7,193 nt of DNA, taken from the NCBI GenBank assembly GCA_003445715.1, contig DMCS01000032.1, positions 1 to 7,193 of the forward strand, read 5' to 3'. The position numbers were made by a program, and so were the translations under genes. Source of the stretch: Candidatus Mesolinea sp. (GTDB taxonomy: Bacteria; Chloroflexota; Anaerolineae; Anaerolineales; Anaerolineaceae). This document shows positions 1-6,411 of the stretch, in pieces (the first letter of the stretch is position 1; the number at the start of each line of letters is the position of its first letter). The notes beneath the pieces are model-generated. The model made no database searches, was not told where the DNA came from, and saw only the letters and a list, made by a program, of their open reading frames with translations.

Positions 1-77
1 AATTTGGATGTAATCGATTAACCAATGTTTTTCAACACCCTCTTTCAAATTCCGCACTCTGAGGGAGAATTTGGATG
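1..77. repeat. 10-bp direct repeat and AT-rich inverted repeat at window edge
   Basis: AATTTGGATG occurs exactly at 1-10 and again at 68-77. The second copy overlaps a perfect 7-bp inverted repeat, CAAATTC (46-52) and GAATTTG (67-73). CCCTC (38-42) and GAGGG (61-65) can form a competing stem. This lies just past the stop codon of the LuxR gene, but neither strand has a T-run after a stem, so it is not a good intrinsic terminator. It could be the edge of a dispersed intergenic palindromic repeat cut by the window. No gene is visible in 1-87. Confidence 0.3.
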
Positions 78-87
78 ATATTGTCGG

Positions 88-2853
88 CTAAATCAACCCG
101 CGCTGGCGTGCAACCCGTACTGCTTGAATGCGCGTTGTGACGCCTAATTTCATGAATATATTATTCAGATGGCGCTTGACCGTGTTTACAGAGATAACGA
201 GGTCTTGAGCAATCTCTGCGTTGGTTCGCCCCCGAGCCACCAGTTGCAGCACCTCAACTTCTCTGGGCGTGAGCAATTCTATCGTGACCACATCTTCCAT
301 CTCATCGTCATTGTCCTTCGGTCTATCCTCCCTTGGCTTGCCAGTCATCCGAAAGATAAGGTCAGAGACGAAAGCTAAGCTGGGTAAGTCCGACGGAACT
401 CTCCCCTGTTTGATGGCAGCCAAGTAGCTGAGCAGCATACGCGACATAGGCAATCCCTCATCCAAAAAATACTGACGGATCTCCTCTGGTTCTGCTAACA
501 TCAAAGCTGTGCCCAATTCCTCTAGCATTTGTTCTTCATTTTCCAACTCTGCAGCGGCTTCCGCTAAAAGGATGTAGGCTTTAATTTGCAGGGCAATATT
601 TTGAATCTTTTGCAGAATGGGCAGTAATTCTTCCAGCTCTGCGCGAGATTGGGCTAATTTTTCTGCATCCTTATCCCGCCGTCCTTGCGCTAAAAGGAGC
701 CTGGCAAATAACAACCTTATCCTCAGTCGATAGGTAATCGGCAGTGTTTCCAACTTCTTCTCGTTCTGTCGTCTAAACCAGCGCTCAACATTTTCAATCA
801 TATTGCGCTGCAGCTCTATTTCCAAAGCTGCCAACTGCACATCAATGTCATCTTGCCAGCCCTCCGTCATCCCGCTAAGCTGCTGTGCTAAGCTTAACTC
901 AAATTTTGCGCTCCCGGGGTCCTGATTGGCGTGATGAAACTGGGCTAAGAAAATATGTGCACTTACATCATCCGGGGAAGATTTGACCAGCGGACTGGCA
1001 TCTAAATAGTTTTGAAAATCTTCCCAGGCATCTTCTAGCTCGTTACGGGCAATATGAATGGCGGCAAGCTCTTTATAGAGATAACACTCCAAATTGGTAT
1101 ACTTGCCTTTCAAGCGGCTAAAAATTGCCAGGCTGCGCATCAGCTCAATTTCCGCTGCGTTAAAGCGGCCGATTCCTTCATAGATTCTCGCCAGTTGGTA
1201 ACGTCCCATTAACTGCACAAACCATTGCTCCGAAAGTTGCGCAATCTGAATTGCCTGTTGGTAGAGCGCAATCGCTTCTTCGGTGTGCCCTTCGATGGCA
1301 TGCGCAACAGCATGATGAAGCATGGCAAAACTGCGCGAAAAATAATTGTCTTGCGGCAAAATTTCTAACGCTTCGTCAATAAGCACATCGGCTTGGTCCG
1401 CTTTCCCGCGTGATGATAGCAATATGGCTTGCATCATTTTTATAATGCCATCATAAATGTCTCTAAAAGGAGCAATTTTTGCTTCCCCCTCAGGCGTGCG
1501 GGAAAGCGCCATCGCTTTTTCCATCCAAAGCTCGCAGGATTCAAAGTCATAGTTCTCCAATAGATCCCAAGCGTAAGCTAAACAAAGGATAGGACTGGCG
1601 CTAATGGTATCTTCATCGATAGTGCGAATGATGTGCATCAGGTCCAAAACGCGCCCATCCTGAAGGGATTGAACCGTAACATTCTCCAAATGCGCGATGA
1701 TTAAATCCGCATCCTCGGTGCGTAAAATTTGTTGAACCGATTCATCCAGCATGTGCTGATTCATGAACCAAGTGCTGGCTCGCACAAGGTATTCTTTACT
1801 TTCCGTTGGATAGCGGCTGAGGAATTCTTCCCGCAATACCTCTGCGAATAAAGAATGGTAGCGCAGCCAGCCAGGATGTTCTTCGTCCGGAAAAGTAAAT
1901 AAGTTGTGATCTTGCAAAATTTGCAGCATTTCTCTGCCCCACCCACAAGAGTAGCTTTCAGCAAAAAGTACCTCACAGAGTTCCGCATTCATTTTATTTA
2001 ATATAGAGGTTTTGAATAAGAACTCCTGCACTTCAGGGCTTTCAGGGCGAATCACTTCATCGAGGAAGTAGGCACGCAGCGCCTGAGCATTATGCAGCTG
2101 AACCAGTTTTCCGTCTTCCGGCTTTTTAGTTAGGTATTCAACCGGCAGAAGTTGTAAGCCTAACACCCACCCTTCCGTTTTCTGATAAGCAAACAGCAAA
2201 TCTTCATCAGAAATCTTGCGCTGTAAACTTACCCGCAAAAATTGGCTCGTCTCACTAAAATTAAAGGCTAATTGCTCCGTGCGGATTTCCAGCAAGTGCG
2301 CCGTAGCCCGCAGCCTTGAGAGCGAAAAGTCTGGCTCCTTGCGCGTTAATAAAATGAGCCTTAGGTGTGGCGGAAAGTGATCCAGTAGAAAGGCAATTTC
2401 TTCTAGGATACACTCTTGGGTAATAAATTGAAAGTTATCTAAAACGAGGGTTGCATCGGCAGCATCTTGAGTGTAACAGTTAATCAAGCGGATCATCAAA
2501 GTGTGCAACGCCTCCTCTGTGGGATAATTTGCAGTATCCTCCTGTTTGTATTCCCCCAGCTGATCCATGTTGCTATTTCTTGCCAGAGCAGCTGCAAAAT
2601 AACGTGTGAAGCTATCCAAATCGTTATCGGCAGGTTCTAAGGTCAACCAGGCTATCTTCACGCTGTTATTGCGTACCCATTCGGCAGCGAAGGATGTCTT
2701 TCCATACCCAGCCGGCGCGCAAATTAAAACCACATCTCCAAAATCGCGCTCATCGAGTGCCGTTAGCAATGCCTCCCGCGGTACGCAATGGTGCCGCAAT
2801 TCTGGAACCAGAAGTTTGGTGCGCAAGATGGGTAAATCATCAGCCTTTGACAT
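88..2853 (-). CDS. LuxR-family MalT-like ATP-dependent transcriptional regulator (LAL type)
   Basis: A 921-residue cytoplasmic regulator of the large STAND-ATPase/LuxR class. In MalT, the family model, inducer and ATP binding drive oligomerisation and promoter activation. The N-terminal NTPase shows a P-loop (APAGYGKTS, about 46-54), a Walker B-like strand (LVLDN, D139), a sensor-like strand (LILLTR, 166-171) and the winged-helix motif EGWVLGLQL (about 227-235). A long helical, TPR-like region (about 360-830) has pieces such as EEAIALYQQA; it probably binds the ligand. The C-terminal 62 residues (860-921) are a complete LuxR/GerE helix-turn-helix beginning LLTPREVEVL, with NTVKRHLNNI as recognition helix. 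Length of about 900 fits the family. The ATG at 2853 is followed by the family's usual LRTKLLVPELR-like opening; the Shine-Dalgarno is weak (AGAGGA, 15 nt upstream). It is separated from the upstream ferredoxin genes by a terminator, so probably has its own promoter in 2854-2980. Target and inducer are unknown. Confidence 0.95.
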   Translation of the reverse strand: MSKADDLPILRTKLLVPELRHHCVPREALLTALDERDFGDVVLICAPAGYGKTSFAAEWVRNNSVKIAWLTLEPADNDLDSFTRYFAAALARNSNMDQLGEYKQEDTANYPTEEALHTLMIRLINCYTQDAADATLVLDNFQFITQECILEEIAFLLDHFPPHLRLILLTRKEPDFSLSRLRATAHLLEIRTEQLAFNFSETSQFLRVSLQRKISDEDLLFAYQKTEGWVLGLQLLPVEYLTKKPEDGKLVQLHNAQALRAYFLDEVIRPESPEVQEFLFKTSILNKMNAELCEVLFAESYSCGWGREMLQILQDHNLFTFPDEEHPGWLRYHSLFAEVLREEFLSRYPTESKEYLVRASTWFMNQHMLDESVQQILRTEDADLIIAHLENVTVQSLQDGRVLDLMHIIRTIDEDTISASPILCLAYAWDLLENYDFESCELWMEKAMALSRTPEGEAKIAPFRDIYDGIIKMMQAILLSSRGKADQADVLIDEALEILPQDNYFSRSFAMLHHAVAHAIEGHTEEAIALYQQAIQIAQLSEQWFVQLMGRYQLARIYEGIGRFNAAEIELMRSLAIFSRLKGKYTNLECYLYKELAAIHIARNELEDAWEDFQNYLDASPLVKSSPDDVSAHIFLAQFHHANQDPGSAKFELSLAQQLSGMTEGWQDDIDVQLAALEIELQRNMIENVERWFRRQNEKKLETLPITYRLRIRLLFARLLLAQGRRDKDAEKLAQSRAELEELLPILQKIQNIALQIKAYILLAEAAAELENEEQMLEELGTALMLAEPEEIRQYFLDEGLPMSRMLLSYLAAIKQGRVPSDLPSLAFVSDLIFRMTGKPREDRPKDNDDEMEDVVTIELLTPREVEVLQLVARGRTNAEIAQDLVISVNTVKRHLNNIFMKLGVTTRIQAVRVARQRGLI

Positions 2854-2980
2854 GATTTTTCCGATAAGTCCTCTTTTAATAGTCAGCCAAGATTACATCT
2901 TTATTCTATCAAACATCACCGCATATACTAAGACCACATTAAGAGCTGCTTGCTGAATGATGAGGTCGATTACGCCTGTA

Positions 2981-3010
2981 AACTAAAACATCGCCCGTTT
3001 GGGCGATGTA
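2981..3010 (-). terminator. Rho-independent terminator of the ferredoxin unit
   Basis: A perfect 9-bp G+C-rich stem (2988-2996 with 3001-3009, ACATCGCCC/GGGCGATGT) encloses a 4-nt loop. Read on the minus strand it is followed by TTTAGTT, so the stem's last T begins a T-rich tail. It lies 24 nt beyond the stop codon of the last ferredoxin gene and before the LuxR gene, so it should separate those transcripts. Confidence 0.8.
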
Positions 3011-3033
3011 TCTAAAAGCTTAATAGTACAGAT

Positions 3034-3225
3034 TTATTCTTCGAGAATAATCGCTTCTTCAGTGCATTCATCCCGAGCTTCACGCACGGCGTCTTCCAAT
3101 TCTTCTGGGATGGGGTCAAGCAGCACAACCGCGTATGGTTCAGTTGCTAAGCTGAATACTTCGGGTGCAATGCTTTCACAGATACCGCAGGCGATGCACA
3201 AATCTTTATCAACAATAGCTCTCAT
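3034..3225 (-). CDS. Single [4Fe-4S] ferredoxin (second gene of pair)
   Basis: A 63-residue acidic cytoplasmic electron carrier. Cys10, Cys13 and Cys16 (CIACGIC) plus Cys54 are the four ligands expected for one [4Fe-4S] cluster, as in short monocluster ferredoxins. The APEVFSL segment after the third Cys and the LLDP-x-PEELED stretch before the helix are shared with its neighbour. The usual Cys-Pro after the last ligand is here Cys54-Thr55, a substitution that could alter the cluster surroundings. The start is fixed by AAGGAG five bases before ATG. It follows the other ferredoxin gene by 59 nt on the same strand and is followed by a terminator, so the two are probably cotranscribed. The redox partner is not in the window. 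Confidence 0.93.
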   Translation of the reverse strand: MRAIVDKDLCIACGICESIAPEVFSLATEPYAVVLLDPIPEELEDAVREARDECTEEAIILEE

Positions 3226-3284
3226 TTTTTCTCCTTCAGAGTTTGGTAATTTTCTGGCACTATTGTATCATTGATGTGACGAGA

Positions 3285-3482
3285 TCAATCCTCTTCTTCA
3301 ATTTCAATCGCGCCGTCTGGGCAGTTTTCAGCGGCTTCACGCACCAGATCTTCTAGCTCTTCCGGCACAGGGTCAAGAAGCACTTCCGCAACGAGTCCAT
3401 TCTCTAAACTGAAAACCTCAGGAACTAGCCCCTCACAAACACCACAAGCAGTGCATAAATCTTTATTAACTCTTACTCTCAT
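3285..3482 (-). CDS. Single [4Fe-4S] ferredoxin (first gene of pair)
   Basis: A 65-residue acidic monocluster ferredoxin. Cys10, Cys13 and Cys16 (CTACGVC) and Cys54 bind the cluster; Cys54 is followed by Pro and the helix DGAIEIEEED, the standard arrangement. By hand count it is identical to the downstream ferredoxin at 39 of the first 63 positions with no gaps, so the two arose by tandem duplication. An ATG at 3491 would add three residues (MQK), but it directly abuts the GGAGG Shine-Dalgarno. The ATG at 3482 has a 9-nt spacing and aligns with the paralogue's start, so it is chosen. The promoter should lie in the AT-rich region upstream. Confidence 0.93.
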   Translation of the reverse strand: MRVRVNKDLCTACGVCEGLVPEVFSLENGLVAEVLLDPVPEELEDLVREAAENCPDGAIEIEEED

Positions 3483-3491
3483 TTTTTGCAT

Positions 3492-3496
3492 CCTCC
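3492..3496 (-). promoter_or_regulatory. Shine-Dalgarno deciding the ferredoxin start
   Basis: The minus-strand sequence AAAAGGAGG places GGAGG nine bases before the ATG at 3482 and zero bases before the ATG at 3491. This strongly favours the inner start. Confidence 0.8.
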
Positions 3497-3582
3497 TTTT
3501 TATAGGTGCTCACATCCATAAACTTAACCGTGAGGAGTATAACACGTTGTAATCTATGCCGAGCCAATATTACAATATGTAT

Positions 3583-3611
3583 AATGTATTTAATATAATG
3601 TTGATATTCAA
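3583..3611 (-). promoter_or_regulatory. Candidate promoter for the ferredoxin pair
   Basis: Minus-strand TTGAAT (3606-3611) and TACATT (3583-3588) are separated by 17 bp, each matching the sigma-70 consensus at four of six positions. The inverted repeat ATATT-AC-AATAT (3567-3578) sits just downstream, around the expected transcription start, and could be an operator. The region is very AT-rich, so chance matches are likely. Confidence 0.25.
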
Positions 3612-3631
3612 AACTTTGCTTTCAAATTGGC

Positions 3632-3647
3632 GTAATGCCAGCATTAC
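3632..3647. promoter_or_regulatory. Operator-like palindrome GTAATGC-CA-GCATTAC
   Basis: Perfect 7-bp arms around a 2-bp centre lie in the divergent spacer between the ferredoxin pair and the DUF952-phosphatase gene, 84 bp before the latter's start codon. The size and symmetry fit a dimeric repressor or activator site. No regulator that would bind it can be named from the sequence. Confidence 0.35.
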
Positions 3648-3731
3648 CGTTAATATTACACCCAGCACAGCGAAAAACTAACATGCTCTACGCAGCAGAT
3701 TTCTTCAGATACAAATGAGAACGTTCGGCAC

Positions 3732-4571
3732 ATGATCTATCACATTCTTGCACCCGAAATATGGGAAACCGCACGCGCCAACCACGGCTATACACCAGAA
3801 GCTTTCCATAAAGATGGATTCATTCACTGTTCTGACCTCTACCAGGTAGAAAAAACGGCTAACACCATTTTTCACGATATACCTAAATTGCTCGTACTGG
3901 AAATAGACCCAAAACGCACTGGCATCCCCTTAGTTTATGAAAACCTGGAGGGTGGCCATATGACCTTTCCCCACCTGTATGGCAGTCCCCTCCCGCTGGC
4001 GGCCGTAGTCTCCGTTTTCCCGCTCCAGCGGGACGAGCAAGGGGATTGGCGCTTACCTGCCCAGATGCAGAGACCAAAACCAACACTCTTCACGGAGATA
4101 CCTTATAGCCAAGATAGCCATTTTTACCGCTCGGTAATGCCAGGCAGCAGCATGTTCGACCCTCACGATAAGGTTTTCAGCCTCTACCAGCAAGCTGGCA
4201 TCCAAACGGTGGTAGTGCTGAACACTTTTGAAGACATTGCGACCTTTGCTGGTCAAGACCTGTTAGCCCGCTATCAGCAAGCTGGCATTGAAGTGCTGCA
4301 TGCGCCCGTTAAAGACTTTTCCGCTCCGCCCTATGGCACATGGGATACAGCTTTGCAACAAACCGAGGAGCTCATTCGCGCCGGTCGCAAGATTGCAATC
4401 CATTGCCATGCGGGCATTGGACGCACAGGCATGTTCTGCGCCTGCCTAGCACAAGACCTGCTCGGTCTTTCTCCCCAGGAATCGATCCAATGGATTCGCC
4501 AATTTATCCCCGCTGCTGTAGAGAGCGAATACCAAGTTCAATTCGTCGAAGCTTATGGCTCCAAACGTTAG
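3732..4571 (+). CDS. DUF952 domain fused to CX5R dual-specificity-type phosphatase
   Basis: A 279-residue two-domain protein with no signal peptide or membrane segment, so probably cytoplasmic. Residues 1-110 are a complete DUF952 domain: the family opening IYHI, GFIHCS (29-34), the basic-acidic strand LVLEIDP, and MTFPHLYG (77-84) followed by PLAAVVSVFPL. Residues about 120-276 are a cysteine phosphatase of the CDC14/dual-specificity kind: YRSVMPGS (an entry strand), GIQTVVVLN, VKDFSAPP with candidate general acid Asp195, and the P-loop HCHAGIGRTG (224-233) with nucleophile Cys225 and Arg231. ESEYQVQFV near the end matches the Gln-loop region. All catalytic residues are present, so hydrolysis of a phosphoester (phosphotyrosine or a small molecule) is expected. 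The substrate is unknown. The ATG is chosen because MIYHI is the normal DUF952 start; only a weak GAGAA precedes it. It is convergent with the broken lipoprotein gene. Confidence 0.9.
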   Translation: MIYHILAPEIWETARANHGYTPEAFHKDGFIHCSDLYQVEKTANTIFHDIPKLLVLEIDPKRTGIPLVYENLEGGHMTFPHLYGSPLPLAAVVSVFPLQRDEQGDWRLPAQMQRPKPTLFTEIPYSQDSHFYRSVMPGSSMFDPHDKVFSLYQQAGIQTVVVLNTFEDIATFAGQDLLARYQQAGIEVLHAPVKDFSAPPYGTWDTALQQTEELIRAGRKIAIHCHAGIGRTGMFCACLAQDLLGLSPQESIQWIRQFIPAAVESEYQVQFVEAYGSKR

Positions 4572-4614
4572 TATGAGCCTAGAAACAAGCAAGTAAACGA
4601 GTTCGAATGTTTTG

Positions 4615-5392
4615 CTATCGCACTTCAACAGATAAACTAAAATCTTGCGGCTCATTGGTCTGATTAATCACATTGACCATATAGTCACCTAATTCGGGCA
4701 ATACGACTTCAAAACTGCTGGAACCGCTCAGGGTGGAGAGCAGCACATCACCGCCGTTTACTTCAAAAACTTCTAAAATGAAATTTTTAGCCGGCTTGAC
4801 GTCAAGGCTGAGCTTCTGCCCGCCCTCTGCACAAATAATGAAGTTGTGAACACCTGCCGCTGGTACGGTCGCAATTGCAGATTTTTCATAAATCCCTTCT
4901 GGGAAGTTTAGCCGTTCAGGAACTTCAAAGTATAGGGAGTATTCTGCCTGCAAGTAGCCTGCTTTCAGGTCCAAATACCGATTCCCCTTAGTTGGCAGGT
5001 ATCCTTGACAGGAACTCCCCGATAGGAACTTCTTTTCTCCGCAAAAGATTGCAGCACCCTCCCATCGCATCAAAAACAGAAAAAAACTTCACTGGTACTT
5101 TTCAAATCAACGTGAATAAACTGGTCCTTTTCTCCCTGGAATATATCGCGGCAAGTCATATTCTCTCCGACGGTGCCTTCCTGGCTAAGATCTGTTCCAC
5201 CTGCTTCGAAGCTGAGGTGCACCACCTTGCACACTATAGGCAGATTAGATTAGGCATCGCTGCTGATCAACTCCCCTATTGAGAAGTTGGAGTCAGCTGT
5301 GCCTCAGAACTGGGCATGGTTTCCCCAGCACAACCTGCCAATACGAACCCGACTACTAAACAAAACCCAATCAAAGTTTTTAATCTCAGCAT
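4615..5392 (-). pseudogene. Broken lipoprotein gene with two PPC-like beta-sandwich repeats
   Basis: The fragments make one lipoprotein of about 250 residues in three frames. First, ATG at 5392 (GGGAG just upstream) begins a 38-residue piece: positive start MLRLK, hydrophobic core, lipobox LAGC (Cys21) and a Ser/Thr-rich linker, ending at TAG 5276-5278. Second, another frame is open from 5249 to a TGA at 5070-5072 and encodes a beta-rich stretch including VVHLSFEAGGTDL and DQFIHVDLKSTSEV; a TAA at 5250-5252 cuts it off upstream. Third, a further frame runs from 5073 to TAG 4615-4617 and carries YLPTKGNRYLDL...YSLYFEV and VVLPELGDYMVNV...FSLSVEV. These two are the same pattern, typical of PPC-like extracellular domains. 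Adding one T in the T-run near 5071-5075 would join pieces two and three. The product would be surface-anchored. Decay is favoured, but base-calling errors at homopolymers could explain part of it. Confidence 0.75.
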
Positions 5393-5584
5393 TGTCTCCC
5401 TTAACTAAACTGAAATATTCTAATAATTAAATAAGCCTGATCTATAGAGAATGAGCTCAACGAAAAGCATTATAATAACAGGGCGATGAACCTTAAAGAA
5501 GCATGTTATCGCGATCTAATCCTGCTTAAAATACGTACAACTATGATATGATTCAAGTCGGATGGTCTTGGTTGCATAATTTTT

Positions 5585-5588
5585 GGAG
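5585..5588 (+). promoter_or_regulatory. Shine-Dalgarno deciding the SixA start
   Basis: GGAG lies six bases before the ATG at 5595. A TTG at 5583 in the same frame overlaps this motif and so cannot be served by it. The ATG also gives the normal SixA beginning, with the RHG motif at residues 9-11. Confidence 0.7.
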
Positions 5589-5594
5589 CAAAAA

Positions 5595-6212
5595 ATGACA
5601 AAAACTTTATTATTGATGCGGCATGGTAAATCCAGCTGGAAAGACAAAAAAATCCCCGATTTTAAGCGGCCGCTTAAAAAGCGTGGAAAAGCCGCTTCTG
5701 CTGAGATTGGCAGAATCTTGCGCGAAAACGAATTGATTCCTCAGGTAATTCTCTCCTCACCTGCGCTACGTGCTAGCCAAACTGCCGAAATCGTCGCTCA
5801 AGAAAGTGGATTTCCCATTAAAGTTACTTTTGTCGATTCATTCTATATGGCAGAACCCGATGTCTACTTCGAGTACCTCAGTGGTTTAGATGAGAGCTTG
5901 GAGCGCGTGTTGATCGTTTCCCATAACCCTGGCTTAGAAGCTTTCATGCAGCTTTTGGATGGCAAGCTGGAAGCTTTACCCACTGGCTCCTTGGCTTACT
6001 TATCCCTCGATATTAAAAAGTGGTCGGATCTTTCGATGGAGACCGATGCAGAATTGATTGGTTTTTGGGATCCAGAGACTGAGTTAGAGCTTAAAAAAGT
6101 AAAAGAAACTATAGTAACGGAGGAACAAGAAATGGCAAAAGACAAGAAAGATAAGAAGGGGAAAGACAAGAAAGAAAAGAAGGAAAAGAAAGAAAAGAAA
6201 AACAAGAAGTAA
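5595..6212 (+). CDS. sixA: SixA-type histidine phosphatase with Lys-rich C-terminal tail
   Basis: A 205-residue cytoplasmic member of the histidine phosphatase (phosphoglycerate mutase-like) superfamily. Residues 1-160 are a complete SixA-like domain: LLLMRHGKSSW with catalytic His10 and Arg9, RPLKKRG (25-31), SSPALRASQTAE (54-65, Arg59 as phosphate ligand) and VSHNPGLE with the second His110. E. coli SixA removes phosphate from phosphohistidine proteins; the substrate here is not known, and the symbol marks family, not proven orthology. After GFWDPE the protein continues with an acidic linker and a 25-residue tail in which 16 residues are Lys (KKD/KKE repeats), absent from ordinary SixA. The tail may bind nucleic acid, membrane or an acidic partner, or may be a separately started peptide (see 6119-6134). 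No other phosphotransfer gene adjoins it. Confidence 0.9.
   Translation: MTKTLLLMRHGKSSWKDKKIPDFKRPLKKRGKAASAEIGRILRENELIPQVILSSPALRASQTAEIVAQESGFPIKVTFVDSFYMAEPDVYFEYLSGLDESLERVLIVSHNPGLEAFMQLLDGKLEALPTGSLAYLSLDIKKWSDLSMETDAELIGFWDPETELELKKVKETIVTEEQEMAKDKKDKKGKDKKEKKEKKEKKNKK
6119..6134 (+). promoter_or_regulatory. Internal Shine-Dalgarno and ATG before the Lys-rich tail
   Basis: GGAGG (6119-6123) stands eight bases before an in-frame ATG (6132-6134) inside the SixA gene. Starting there would give a 26-residue peptide consisting of the Lys-rich tail only. The same bases encode Thr-Glu-Glu, so the match could be accidental, but position and spacing are optimal. Translation from it is not shown. 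Confidence 0.35.
6135..6209 (+). repeat. Purine-rich 9-bp imperfect tandem repeat coding KKE/KKD
   Basis: The end of the SixA gene is almost pure purine on the plus strand: only four pyrimidines occur in 6137-6209, and 6168-6202 has none. Codon triplets such as AAG AAA GAA recur in 9-bp steps, giving Lys-Lys-acidic units. Such tracts expand and contract by slippage, which may explain the origin of the tail. Confidence 0.7.
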
Positions 6213-6294
6213 GCCAGACGCGCTTCTAAATCTTTTCGGGTAAAGCTTTCATATATATAGCGTCTTAATTACCTGAATTTCTTTCGTTTTATAG

Positions 6295-6356
6295 GTTGAT
6301 GCCCACAGCCTGTTTCGATACAATAATCAGTAATCATGAAACAGGGTGTGTTGATG
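6295..6356. repeat. Imperfect inverted repeat flanked by 7-bp direct repeats
   Basis: CACA-g-CCTGTTTC (6304-6316) pairs with GAAACAGG-g-TGTG (6338-6350) at 12 of 13 positions, around a 21-nt AT-rich centre. GTTGATG occurs at 6295-6301 and again at 6350-6356, directly bordering the structure. This resembles a very small MITE or an excision scar with target duplication. It may equally be a hairpin ending the SixA transcript, since TTATTTTT follows shortly on the plus strand. The rest of 6213-6411 holds no gene I can support. Confidence 0.4.
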
Positions 6357-6411
6357 TTATTTTTGTGCGCTGTATTAATGCGTCTTTTTTCATTAACCCC
6401 CCACTGTTTCG

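Noticed and set aside
1..77. Possible CRISPR array edge (10-bp repeat at 67-bp spacing)
   Set aside because: Only 10 bp repeat, only two copies, and the flanks do not match; no repeat-spacer structure is visible.
169..427. Two plus-strand open frames of about 68 residues
   Set aside because: They lie antisense to the conserved LuxR helix-turn-helix region and have no protein-like features or ribosome sites.
2606..2956. Plus-strand open frame of 116 residues
   Set aside because: Antisense to the P-loop region of the LuxR regulator; composition is Ser-rich and motif-free, as expected of a shadow frame.
3580..3599. Two plus-strand TATAAT boxes as promoters of the DUF952-phosphatase gene
   Set aside because: Neither has a TTGACA-like element at the right distance; the tract is simply AT-rich.
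4992..5282. Plus-strand open frame of 96 residues
   Set aside because: Antisense to the broken lipoprotein gene, whose minus-strand pieces carry a clear lipobox and PPC-like motifs.
5471..5476. Perfect TATAAT upstream of the SixA gene
   Set aside because: No acceptable -35 at 16-18 bp, and it lies more than 110 bp before the start in an AT-rich spacer.
6216..6265. AGACGC/GCGTCT inverted repeat after the SixA gene as terminator
   Set aside because: The arms are only 6 bp with a 38-nt loop and no T-run follows.
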